The notes under the pieces: model-generated
The model's input: the letters and a program-made list of their open reading frames with translations, nothing else
Told to the model about the DNA's origin: nothing
Database searches by the model: none
Program-made: the position numbers and the translations under genes
Part shown: positions 40,996 to 51,717 of the stretch, piece after piece
Position numbering within the stretch: the first letter of the stretch is position 1
Layout of the letters: every line of letters begins with the position of its first letter
NCBI GenBank assembly: GCA_029465975.1
Contig: CM055757.1
Location: 5,855,451-5,919,450, forward strand
Direction of reading: 5' to 3'
DNA length: 64,000 nt
DNA from: Dallia pectoralis
Lineage: Eukaryota > Chordata > Actinopteri > Esociformes > Umbridae

Positions 40996-43622
40996 AGGGA
41001 CACCGGATTGAAGTCAAGTCCCAGGTGACCAGTCATGTTATTGCCTCTGACATCACGTTCTTCTCTAGGTATTTAAAATGAAGCCTTGTGATGAGTGCTT
41101 CAATTCTAAACACATTCATTCGTCGGTATACAATAATTTGCTGTTTATTCAGGGAATGTCCTGGCCCAGGGTGGCCCCAGGCCCCGTAACAATACATTAA
41201 TCCTCAGTCTTAGGCCCCGGGGCCTCGAGACAGCGTATAATAAACACACAGAGCAATACAAGGGCTTCTGTGTCTTTGGTCATACTTGACACGTTGTCAG
41301 CACTAACGTCAATTAAAGGGTTTGCAGTGGACAGCCTTGGGTTACTTATGAGGAGAATCCCTTTTTCGCAAAGTCATGTGGCTTAGCTGTTTTTAATGTG
41401 ACAAAACAAATTCAATTAGTAACCACTTAACAGAAAGTGTCAGCTTTGATTAGGGCTTTTTCCCTTCACATGCGGTTTTGTGTTTGTCCCGAGACTTTGT
41501 TTCGGAACTTCTAGCGCCACTTGGTGGTTGATTAGGAGAACTGCACCCCTGGAGTGGAAATAACTGTGTGTACATCGGTCATATTACAATTGTAGATGCA
41601 CTACACAGATTAACAAACGCATAACGGACTCTCAAAGGAAATAGTCCAATCAATTAACATACGTTTATTTAAAAGCACATTAGCCGTTTATAGTTACATT
41701 ACATAGTTGACTATCATATACAGCAGACAGAACCCAATAAAAAGCATCGCCGTCATTCAACATGAGTCTGAGGACAGGGTCTCTTGCTTTATTATACCAG
41801 TATATCATTAGTGCACCAATGAGGGAGGACCTACTGCTGCGATAATATATCTACGCAAAAAGAACGACATAATGCATTGTTAAAAAACAAATAATGAAAA
41901 TGTGCTAAATGCATGAGTGTCTACTTGCATAGAGGTGGCAGAAATGACCAGCTCTCAAACGGTTAACAATAATTTCTTTATAATTAAGACCATCGCCAAC
42001 CAGTATGTTTTGTCTGACTCTGAATCTATAGTAATTGTGCTTTCGTTGAAGTGGACTAAATTAATCATAATGTAAGAGCGGGTGAGCTAAAACAGACTGG
42101 ATTTGTCAATCTGTGATTGTGCATGATGGTCGAGCGTTTTAATTGGTGCAGATCCATATTGGCAGCTGGATGATGTTTAAAGTACTGTTTGAATGAGGGT
42201 GATGAATATCGTTACATCCTCGTACAGGATACTTAACGTGACCAGGGTTGTCATTTTCCTGAGAAATATAATCTGAGGGGTCTCAAGCAAAACCCGCAAT
42301 AATACAATAATTGACTTTAACATTGAAGGATCTGAGATGGATGAATTGGAATTATTATGGATTAAAGATAAATGTGTTCTCATGACAAAAAACATCAGTA
42401 AACATATTTTACCATTTTAGGTGGTTACTATGCCTCCCCCTTTTGGCCAAGCAGTGTTTTTTATTTATTAACGCTGGATCTCTAGGGCAAGACGTATCCT
42501 TCAGCCAAGTGTCATCTGAGATATCATGTGAGACTAATGTACTAACTCACTAATTGATTTGATTTCACCATGAGGGAAAATCCTTTTTCGATCTCCCAAC
42601 AATGTGTTAATACGCTTGTTTAGCCATGGCACTAACATGCAACCTTTATCGTAATTCCATCCACATTCTGAATGACAGGTGTGGACAAATGGAAAAAAAG
42701 AATTGGTTGCGTTTTGTTAAGCTGCCTGCCCGCACCTACGTGATTCAAAAGGCATTCACTGGCCAGACTGTCGGGCTTCTGCAATTGAGCTTGCAGAAGC
42801 ACGACTGTGGTGAGCCAAGACATGCCAGACACCGAACTCCCCCAGACAGTCTGGATCATATTGGTACCTCCATTGAGCGAGGCCCTCTGTGTGCCTCAGA
42901 AACACATTCGATTTGGGGTCGAATCGTCCTGACAACCCCTAGATTGTCAAGAAACATTATTATAATAATATAATCATCATACCAGCATAAAAATAATTCA
43001 CAGGTAGCACCATTCAGTTATGGCGTTAATATATTTCCAATAATTAAGTAATGTTATTTTGAAAGTATTGCCTCATTTGCGCACATTGTGGTAATGGGAA
43101 ATCAGATCACAAAGTACCCTGGGCCTGGATTAAACATTGGTAAAAATGTGTAGAGGACACACATATTGAACAGGTAGTATTACAATAATGTTAATCAGAT
43201 TACAAATCATACAGGTTTAATACTTGTGTCACTGTTTACACATTTTTCCATATTCTTTTACCATTTGGACCAAGGAGGTCCAAGCCGTTTGCTAAATTGT
43301 AAATGGAGCCTGTCAATTCGCGATATAAAATGGAACTTGGATGACTAAAACAGGGCCACCCATCTTAAAAAGGAAAACCTATTTTTAAATTCAAATAAAT
43401 GAACTAGTGGATTTGAGCACAGTGGCTCCATTCCAACTGATGCAAAAGCTTCTTCAGTTAAAAACAGTCCTCGTGACATCCGAACCCATGATCAGGTCAG
43501 TCCGACATCACCCGGCTCGCACCCTGGCCTTTACTGTGGCGGGAGGGGGGTTCTGTAACGGAGGCCGGCCATCCGTAACGAAGCTGGGTCCGGCTGAGCT
43601 TAGCCGAGAAGATTGCGTGTTT
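40996..43622. other. Intergenic region between convergent zdhhc14 and lgals8
   Basis: The genes converge here. It should contain the lgals8 3' UTR near its right end; ATTAAA on the minus strand (43216-43221) is a candidate variant poly(A) signal. No other gene or clear repeat seen. Confidence 0.45.
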
Positions 43623-44750
43623 TTACCACAGCTTGACGTCCATCAGCTCCAGATCGCCCATGATCTCCAGCTGATTAATGGCGCTCAGGTCCTGCACCCG
43701 ATGTCTGTAGTCGAACAGGTGCGAGCCGTTCACCGCCAGCTTGAACTGGTGGGGCTGACAGAGGATCAGCATCTGGAGCGGCGGATCGAGTACACACAAT
43801 CAGAAACACGTGTAGCCCAATGACATGTCGAGTGCTGTATGGTCGGCAGATGTGACCGTGGCTTAATCGGCTTGGTTAGCAACTGCTTTCGTTTTAATAA
43901 ACTAAGTAACAAATGCTTCACAATAACACTGAAGAGGCACCCTACCTCAAAGTAGTCTCCAGCTGAGAAGGGGAAAAAGGGGAGCTCCCTCTCCTCCAGC
44001 CCCCACGACTCACTCAGATAAGAGTTCCTCATGAACGCGGCCGACTTCATCCTGGGGTTCAGGTGAAGAGCGATGTTCTCACTGCTGCTGTTGCGAAGGT
44101 TCACGGTGAAGCTGTGGGACAGGAGGTCAGTCAGAAACCAAAGCTGCAGGAGAGGAGGTCAGTCAGAAACCAAAGCTGCGGGAGAGGTGGTCAGTCAGAA
44201 ACCAAAGCTGTGGGACAGGAGGTCAGTCAGAAACCAAAGCTGTGGGAGAGGTCAGTCAGAAACCAAAGCTGTGGGACAGGAGGTGAGTCAGAAAGCAAAG
44301 CTGCAGGACAGTCAGAAACCAAAGCTGGGGGACAGGAGGTCAGTCAGAAACCAAAGCTGGGCCATGTGGCGGCCAATGGGAACGTGGCAGTGTCCGGCCC
44401 GGAAGCCTGCGGTCACCTTGAACGAATAAAGAAACCTGGGTGGAAACAGAGTGTTGTTTACCTGTGTGGGTACATGCTGACCTGTCCCTTGATCGTGATG
44501 TGCTGTCCTGGACTCATCCCTTTCAGAAGGCTGCCTTTGTACGGGAGACTCTAGAAAGGCATCACATATAGGCGAAACCAATTACATTGACTCATCGAGT
44601 CAAATGAGCCTGTTACATGTATTAACATATCACTCACCAGGTTGCCCGATTCACCTGATATTGAGTATATTGCCTGCAGGACACAATGACAACACATTCA
44701 TTATCGAGTTCAATATATGATCAAATGTAGTATATACAGAAATAGTATAG

Positions 44751-44781
<31 letters not shown>

Positions 44782-46282
44782 GAGGGGGGCTACTCACTGA
44801 ATTTGGTATAAAGCCAATGGCGTGCACCTTGACTTTACCAGATATAGAAAATGTGTCAATCCTGTCCAGTGGGACTCTGTGCTTGTATTCTAACAAATGA
44901 GAACCATTTACTGCCACCTACAGGTAGAAACAAGAACACCCACCAGTTGGCATGAAAAGACATTAGTGCATTTGTTTGCTATCACATATGCAGGTCAAGC
45001 AAACAGTATAACCATATTATTTAATAGTTAGCCCATTTTTATGGCCGGGTCACCTTCCACTTGCCTTAAAGACGTCGTCGTGGACCAGTATGATGGTTTC
45101 GAAGGAGACTCCCTGTCGGTAGGGCTGCAGCTGGAGCGTCTCCTCCCGGCCCCAGCACTCACGCACCAGCGAGTTGCACACCACACAAGGGGAGCCCTTA
45201 AAACGAGGGTTAAAGTGGAAGGCGATGTCCGCGCGGGGTTTAGTGCTGGTGCCGCTAGACAGGTCCATCTGAAACCTACAGTTACAACATGGGCGTGTGT
45301 TGGAGACGGTTTGTAAACTTATGGAGGCTGAGAAGGGACACGATTCAGGGACTATACTCTTATATTTTTGTTTGGGTAACTGCCTAGTCAAAGAAATAGT
45401 ATATTCTGTTATCTTAGTTATATGGTCTCATATTAGAGGCCAAAGCAAAAATAGCACAACCTTGATGTTCCTCAAACAGACTTGTTTGAATTTGATGTGG
45501 ACATGTTTGGGTTAGATGTGTAGCAGACTGCTGACAAGCTAGGGTTAGGGATGAATTTGAGGTTGAACTGGGACATTCAATGTATTTTCAAAGAACACAC
45601 ACACACAAACCAGGAAAATATGAAAAGCGAAAAAATACCAGACCATCACAAACCTGGCAGCATCATTGTGAACGGTACCCTGGATAACGACTATCTCCCC
45701 CGGGTGCAGGCCCCCCGGTATGGCCCCAGTAAATGGTATCACCTGTATTAAAGGGAAAAAACAAAGTAGTGCGAACAATCAGATATACCTTTTGCCGAAC
45801 CCCACAAGAAAAAAGCCTATTTCTGGTTAATTGGTTAGGTTTAGGGTAAACGGTACACCTGGGTCTAGAATTAGGTTAAAGGTTGGTTGGAACCGAGTAG
45901 AATTAGGTGATGCTGAATGGGAATAACGTTGTGTGTTCCTACAATAAAGCGATACCTAAATGTGCATGTGTACATTCGCGTTATCAATGGGCCTTATCGC
46001 ACTGATGATACACAAGATACATCGGTAAACATGGCAAAAGCCCTTCACCGACAATATAGTCTACATTGAAATGACTCCAAAACGATATGGACGACATTAT
46101 ATACAATACAGATGCACATATCGATAAAAAAATAAAATACACATTTGCCAAGTATGCATGACGCAGTGACAGTATGCATATAATATAGGCTAACATAAGA
46201 TACTGTGTCGCTGTGTAGATGCAGGCTTGTGGAAGCCTCTTACCGGATTGAGGACCGTGTGTTTCGCGTTTGCCACAGCCAT
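43623..46282 (-). CDS. lgals8: Galectin-8-like tandem-repeat galectin, complete
   Basis: Cytosolic and secreted beta-galactoside lectin; in mammals galectin-8 binds sialylated glycans and marks damaged endosomes. Coding exons in transcript order: 46244-46282, 45654-45742, 45065-45275, 44798-44917, 44638-44673, 44462-44550, 43946-44111, 43623-43772. They total 900 nt, giving 299 residues. CRD1 (about 14-150) has H63, N65, R67, N77, W84 and E87. It also keeps R43, Q45 and KPRAD with R57, matching the galectin-8 residues (human R45, Q47, R59) that favour 3'-sialylated ligands. A 12-residue linker exon follows (154-165). CRD2 (about 166-299) has H211, N213, R215, N224, W231 and E234. Equivalent exons in both CRDs are each 89 nt, supporting the model. 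Exon 3 uses a GC donor. The acceptor of exon 7 is part of a tandem array. Galectin-4 or -9 fits less well because KPRAD is galectin-8-like. Confidence 0.9.
44112..44361 (-). repeat. 32-bp minisatellite made of repeated 3' splice sites (lgals8 intron 6)
   Basis: Eight tandem copies of about 32 bp fill most of the intron upstream of lgals8 exon 7. Read on the minus strand, each unit has a pyrimidine-rich stretch, CTGAC motifs that could act as branch sites, and ends in CCCACAG, CCTGCAG, CCCGCAG or CCCCCAG followed by CTTTGG. The last unit ends exactly at the true acceptor (CCCACAG before CTTCACC), so the array repeats the acceptor itself. Confidence 0.85.
44918..45064 (-). other. lgals8: GC-AG intron of lgals8
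   Basis: On the minus strand exon 3 ends TTTAAG followed by GCAAGT, the usual strong GC donor, and the intron ends in CAG before GTGGCAGTAAATGG. This join gives FK-VAVNGSHLLEYKHR in frame, as in all galectins. The two GT dinucleotides just downstream would shift frame. Confidence 0.85.
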
Positions 46283-47274
46283 TGGTCCCGTTATTCCACC
46301 ATGTAGCGGTTGTGGTAGCATATAATGTAGTATATATTGTAGTGTATAATACTGATAAATGATTGGATGAAATGCAGATCGAAGTGGGTCGATGTAGTTA
46401 TTTGCTGCTATGTTCTGATGGAAGTGGACATTTCTCCATCTTTAACGAAATGACCTCCTACGTCACACACACACACTGACACAGCTGGGATTCATTCAAA
46501 CACGCCACTGCAATTTTAGCCTAGTGATGTGAAAACATTATAAGCTAAAATAGTACGACTATATATTCATATTGCTTAAATAAGATAGAAATACGTGTGC
46601 ATATATTGGTAATAACCCCAATGCATAAAAACACACGCTTAAACATTGCATAAAATACATCAAAATTAATTCCATATATGTTTTATACTAATCACAAGAT
46701 AATAATCATAGCCCCATTTTTACATTACTCTAACACCTTACTCTTCGTTTATTGTTTGTGTCTGCGGTTACTGGCCATCATACTTATCGAGGAATTGTAT
46801 AGTGCCAAACGCTATTTCTACACTGCCACTAGTAGCTGCGGGTCGCGGATACGCTTACGTACGATACGTTACGTACGATACGCTTACGTAGGTCTATCTT
46901 CAGAATTTGCCTAGATACGCAAAATGGTTGATTTATGACCAGTCCGGTTGGAAAGATTAACTAAATTGTTATGTATACACTATTGACATTCATGTTAATA
47001 CAGAAGGCCTACATGACAGTTTTAGAAAAATTATAAACGCTCTGATTAAACTGAGTAAACTTTGTGAAAGAGACAAAACTATTATTTGTTTGAAACATTG
47101 CCCTGAATTTCTTAAAGCACAAGCGCGACATCCTCAGATCAATGTCTATCCTACAGATAGAATCTGTATAATAAAATAAAAGAGTATAATTGTTGTAAAT
47201 AGATTAGACAGTTTTTTTAACTATGGGCCTATAATTTGTATCAATTGAAATTTTTGACAGAGGTTTAGCAATTA

Positions 47275-47301
47275 TGACGTCAAAACGTTCTTTTGACGTC
47301 A
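47275..47301. promoter_or_regulatory. Pair of perfect CRE palindromes (TGACGTCA)
   Basis: Two full 8-bp CREB/ATF sites lie 19 bp apart, centre to centre, about 250-275 bp upstream of the SLC16 start codon. The sequence match is exact; occupancy is unknown. Confidence 0.6.
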
Positions 47302-47331
47302 TTATTCCGCTCTTGATATTTTGCGCCCGAG

Positions 47332-47486
47332 GCGACTAAACCTTTGAGGCGACTAAACCTCCTTTGAGGCGACTAAACCTCCTTTGAGGCGACTAAACCT
47401 CCTTTGAGGCGACTAAACCTCCTTTGAGGCGACTAAACCTCCTTTGAGGCGACTAAACCTCCTTTGAGGCGACTAAACCTTTGAGC
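47332..47486. repeat. 20-bp minisatellite upstream of the SLC16 gene
   Basis: About seven near-identical copies of the unit AGGCGACTAAACCTCCTTTG lie 65 bp upstream of the SLC16 ATG, so they are probably in its promoter or 5' UTR. Confidence 0.9.
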
Positions 47487-47551
47487 TGATGAAACCTTGG
47501 AGGTTTTGAACTTGGAAGTGCATGTCGGATTTGGGTTTTTCGTGAATCAAC

Positions 47552-50500
47552 ATGCGCATCTTCCGCACAGCAATTCCCTTTAAGAGGTTTCACTCCGAGC
47601 AGGAACCTGTGGTTATTCCTCCGGAGCGTCGCAGACCTCCACCCATTAGGCCCGCTCCGGACGGAGGGTGGGGCTGGGTGATTGTGGTCTCATCGTTCCT
47701 CTATAATGTCTTGATACTGGGATACCATAACTCATTTGGAGTGTACCTCATTAGTCTTCTCGAGGAATTTGGAGAGACAAGTTCAAAAACAGGCAAGCTT
47801 TACATGAGACAAAATAACCCACATTTATGTGATTAACAAAATTACACAATAATACAATTATTTAGATTTTTTGTGAGAAATGTACATGGAAATGTACCTG
47901 TAAGAACACCAAAAATACACATTCCTCTGCTCGTTAGCTTGGGTTGGCTCCATCAGCTATGGTTTCATCATGATCTGTGGGCCCCTGTCTGGGAAGCTGA
48001 CGGTGAGGTTTGGGGCCAGGGAGACCTCCATCCTAGGATCTCTCATCGTCATGATCTCCACGGTGTGCTCGTCTTACGCACCCAACCTGGGAACGCTGTT
48101 CTTCACACACGGCTTCCTCACTGGAGTGGGCTCCAGCTTTGCTTTCACCCCAGGTTGGTAGAGGGAATTTCCTACCGGTTATCAAGTCGTCCTACAGTTT
48201 TACTGAAACGTTCACCATCATTGTTGCGGTTCATTTCGTAGCGTAGATGGTTGGTGGTTGCGTTCTCATCGGACATCAGAAACACTTGTCTCTATGTCAG
48301 GTGTCTCAAACCGGTGCCACTGGGGGCCGAGTGTCTACAGGTTTTTGTTCTCACCCGGCACTTGATTAATTAGGTCACTAATTGGGTACTCTCACCTGGT
48401 CGTTAAGGTCTAAACGGAAAACCAATTTAAAGGAAAAAGCAGCCTAGCGTCCCCCCCTCCCCCATGGAACCGGTCCGAGACACCTTCTCTATGTCCTCAT
48501 GCTGTCCTCCTGCGTGGCAGGGATGATTCTGGTGAGCCAGTACTTCAGCAGCAAGCGTTCCCTGGCCACGGGGATAGTGATGTCAGGGGGAGCTGCAGGC
48601 GCTCTGATTCAGACGCGCCTCCATCTGTTCCTCATAGACACCCTGGGCTGGAGGCGGAGTCTCAGAGTGTTCTCCGCCCTCATGATCCTCTGTGTTGTCA
48701 GCGGCTTCACTTATCTGCCACTCAATACCAAAGGTACCGCCGGGCGTTTGTACTAGAAACACTGTTTTTATGGCTTTTATAATGTATATATTATATATAT
48801 ATTATCATAGTATATTTTATTTATAGTATTTTATAGTATATTTTATAATACAATTCCAATGTAATAATGCTCATCGTGACTCAGGACACACTGGGTCTAA
48901 TGTCTTAGGTTTTTTCTCTTTCCCACTATAGCAGAAATGCACTATTATAATCCTTAGCTTTGTGTTAGCGACGAGCTATTCGTGTTTACATTTGATATGT
49001 TTCGAAGGTCACACCTCAAGTGTAGTAGATAATTTGAAGAACTCGCCGTTGAGGAAGTTTGTCGTGGACCTGGGCCTGTGGAAAGACAAAGTCTTTCTCA
49101 TCTGGGTGGCCGGTAATGGCCTGTGTAAATTTGGATTCTTCATTCCGTACGTCCACTTGGTAGGTTCCATACGTTTACGCATTATTCACCCCCGTATATA
49201 AGGGTTCTAGTTCAGGTACATAAAGAGGGGCCTGATACTAGGGACCATTGTGTGTGCTCTGCTCCAGGTGAAGCATGCAGTTCAGCTGGGCATCCCGGTC
49301 CACAGTGCCTCCAACGTCATGCTCTGCCTGGGCTTTACAAGCATGGTCAGTAGAACCATTTTCGGCAGGATCTGTGACTCGGAGAGAATCAACAGGCTGT
49401 ACTTTAACCAGGCTTCTGTCTTCACGGTTGGTTGGTTGGCCCTACTCACCTCATTGTTAGGCAAAAAACGACTCAAGAACATTTTATGTCGAAGTCGGCT
49501 CAGTGCCATGTGTTTGGCGAGTCTGCCCATTGATGTCACACTCGCTGGGTTACCAGGTCTGCTGTACCTCCTAATCCCGCTGCTCCGAACCTACGGCTCT
49601 CTGGTGACCTTTGGCTTGTTCTTGGGTATCGCTGATGCTGGGAGTTACATCCTGCTTCCTGTCCTTACCTTCGATCTGATGGGGGCTGAGAAGATGCCCG
49701 TGGCCTGGGGCTTCATGCTCACGGTTAACGCCGTCAGCTGCCTGGGACCTCCTTTCGCTGGTAGGTCTCACAAAACAGATACGACTGTATATATCTGCAG
49801 TTAGGAAGTAGGCGGAGCTTTAGCCATGTCGAACCAATAGCTGAACAGGGATTGAAAATGGAAGGCATCTCTGGCACAGGTATGCAGTGTTGGGAAAGTT
49901 CACTTTCTACATGAACTAGTTCAAAGTTCAGTTCACACATTTTAAAATGAACTAGTTCAGTTCATAGTTCAAATTTTGAACTAGTTCATTTATAGTTCTT
50001 TTTTCCATATTATTGCCAGAGCCCATATAGAACCACAGACACGAAGAACAAGAAATGTTAACATCATGATTATCATGGCAAAAATGATCACAGTAATATC
50101 TATTAAAGCAATTGTGAGCTGAGGCAATCACTGAAATAATTGGACATGTTTATATTGAAACCCAGAACTATAATAATATCACCAATAACTATTGATTGAG
50201 ACAGGGTATTTACTGTAATTATTATATTGTAATATAATCACTGTTTATTCCTACCTGAATATTAGACCACCGATGCTGAGTAGCCTCTCTACTGGAGCGC
50301 TTGAGGGCAGGGCAGTGTTGTGTTTTATGGGGTTAACAGTGTTGTGGGTTTAACAGTGTCTGTACCTTCTTTCTTGATGGCACGTTTTTGGATGGCTGCC
50401 ACCGTTTAATTAAGTTAACGAAAGCTGGGCTTTCCACTTTACTCAAAGGCTGCAGGTCTCCGACAATATACTGCACCACCAGGATTTTATTTTTAAAACC

Positions 50501-51717
50501 CGGCGGGCAAAGTTTGCAAAAAAACGTCTGATTTTGCCCATCCTCACCGACCTTGTCTTAAAACTCATTAAAAGTACAATCCGCCGCGTCATCATTAAAA
50601 TTTATTTTAATGATGACGCGGCGGTGCGACACTGGTGGCTGATGTTGCCAGATTGGGTGTTTTTTCCGATACATATTAATATCTGTTGTTGCCGGGTTTG
50701 CGCAAAGAAGTCACTATAGAAATCTGGCATCATATTAAACGAGGGTAAACTAAGAGAACGTGCCGTTCAAAGACACCAGAATGAACGAGTTCACAGGAAC
50801 GTTCATCAGCCAGTAAAGCAACTTACGTTCAGTTCACGTTCGCCCAAAATATGAACGCGTTCATGAACTATCGTTCAATGAACGCGTTCAGGCACAACAC
50901 TGCAGGTATGGTTGTTTTGCAAATTTTAGCAGTCGGCCACAGAGCATTTCATTACTTCCTTACTTATGGAGGATCGCGGCGGGTGGCTTAATGGTGGTTT
51001 GGGAATCTGAACAGGAAATGAGAGGGTGGGAAACAAGTCTAACTGTGCCTAATCAAGGCAGGTAACCATAGTAACATAGACTCCCAGGTCTAATTGTAAA
51101 ATAATTATCTCTGTGAAATAAAGAATAGCGGTGACAGAAATTGGCTTAATATTGGTAGCATGTACATCGCGTTGTTTCCCTGGTCAGGTTGGATGGACGA
51201 CGTAACAGGAAGCTACAACCTGGGCTTTGTGGTCGCCGGGGTGCTAAATGTGCTAGCCTGTTTGGTCCTGGCTTTCATCCCGTTGGCCAAGCGCACCACC
51301 ACACAGTCAGGCAAGAGCATCATGAACGTCACAATCGACCAATCGACACAGGAGATCACACAGTGGGCGGACCACCTACTTCCCTCGTCTGCGGTAACGC
51401 ACCAACTGATGCCTCTGTGCTAACCAGAGATCATGTTGTTTTCAATGAGCGTTAGCTTTCCATGTTATATCTGGTTTCCATTCATGGTCCCTGTTATTTT
51501 GTGACCATGTGACTTGACTATGAAGAGTTACTGGTCCTTAAATGTCTGTATTCAATGTCACTATTTTAAGCAGCCGACCATATCCAGATCCGTGAACTAC
51601 GTTTCTACGACGACGTTCCGCAGTCCTGAGATCATTGAGAGCAGCCCTCAGGTGGACTGTGGAGATAAAGCAGATGATTCTGGAGAACCTGGGCCATCTG
51701 AAACCACCCAACTGTAG
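47552..51717 (+). CDS. SLC16-family (monocarboxylate transporter) carrier, MCT8/MCT10-like, complete
   Basis: Twelve-helix plasma-membrane transporter of the major facilitator superfamily. Exons: 47552-47792, 47938-48153, 48521-48733, 49008-49159, 49268-49430, 49557-49760, 51188-51393, 51574-51717; 1539 nt, 512 residues, a normal family length. The N-terminal tail is basic and Pro-rich, then the SLC16 signature DGGWGWVIV (D37-W42). GFFIPYVHLVKH and VSGFTYLPL resemble MCT8/MCT10, which carry thyroid hormones or aromatic amino acids, but the exact paralogue and substrate are not assigned. Intron 1 uses a GC donor. Intron 5 (49431-49556) is 126 nt, in frame and stop-free, so retention would insert 42 residues. 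Exon 7 can read through to a stop at 51421-51423 or splice to exon 8, which encodes an acidic tail ending ETTQL. The start is the first ATG of the frame containing the signature. Confidence 0.87.
47793..47937 (+). other. GC-AG intron 1 of the SLC16 gene
   Basis: Exon 1 ends AAAACAG followed by GCAAGC; the acceptor is TTAG before CTTGGGTTGGC. The join gives SSKT-AWVGSIS, the expected SLC16 sequence. The only nearby GT, within ACAAGTTC, would delete conserved residues. Confidence 0.82.
48299..48485. mobile_element. 187-bp MITE with 10-bp target duplication, 35 bp from SLC16 exon 3
   Basis: Terminal inverted repeats start AGGTGTCTCAAACCGGT on the left and AGGTGTCTCGGACCGGT on the right (reverse complement). 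The element is flanked by identical TCTCTATGTC at 48289-48298 and 48486-48495. It has no coding capacity. The right-hand duplication lies within the polypyrimidine region of the exon 3 acceptor. The superfamily is uncertain; hAT-like is possible. Confidence 0.82.
49431..49556 (+). other. Short in-frame intron of the SLC16 gene (possible retained intron)
   Basis: 126 nt, no stop in the reading frame, with a weak donor (G then GTTGGT) and acceptor TTACCAG. Splicing gives ASVFTVG-LLYLLIPLLR, which aligns with the MCT10 helix. Retention would add 42 residues, several basic, inside the membrane segment. Confidence 0.7.
49885..50902. mobile_element. Non-autonomous hAT-like element (1018 bp) in SLC16 intron 6
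   Basis: Termini CAGTGTTGGGAAAG and, on the other end, CAGTGTTGTGCCTG form short inverted repeats. The 8-bp duplication CAGGTATG is perfect (49877-49884 and 50903-50910), as expected for hAT. Subterminal regions are rich in GAACTAGTTC and GAACG motifs. No transposase frame is seen. A perfect 20-bp-arm hairpin lies at 50581-50624. Confidence 0.88.
50581..50624. repeat. Perfect inverted repeat, 20-bp arms, 4-nt loop
   Basis: Left arm 50581-50600 and right arm 50605-50624 are exact reverse complements around TTTA. The outer part is GC-rich (CCGCCGCG) and the inner part AT-rich. It lies inside the hAT-like element. Confidence 0.92.

Larger units (their letters stand above)
46283..47551. promoter_or_regulatory. 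Divergent intergenic region lgals8 / SLC16 gene
   Basis: 1.27 kb separates the two start codons, which point away from each other. It is mostly AT-rich. It contains two perfect TGACGTCA palindromes (47275-47282 and 47294-47301), a 20-bp minisatellite (47332-47486) and a small cluster of ACGTA/CGTACG palindromes at 46848-46891. Transcription starts and 5' UTR exons cannot be placed by eye. Confidence 0.5.

Noticed and set aside
44462..44550. Shorter lgals8 exon 6 ending at GGACAG|GTCAGC (44482)
   Set aside because: It would lose the KGQVSMYPHSF strand and break phase with exon 7; the 89-nt version matches exon 2 length and the galectin fold.
45050..45391. lgals8 exon 3 extended to ...FKASGR
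   Set aside because: It would insert non-galectin residues and shift the frame of exon 4; the GC donor explains the join.
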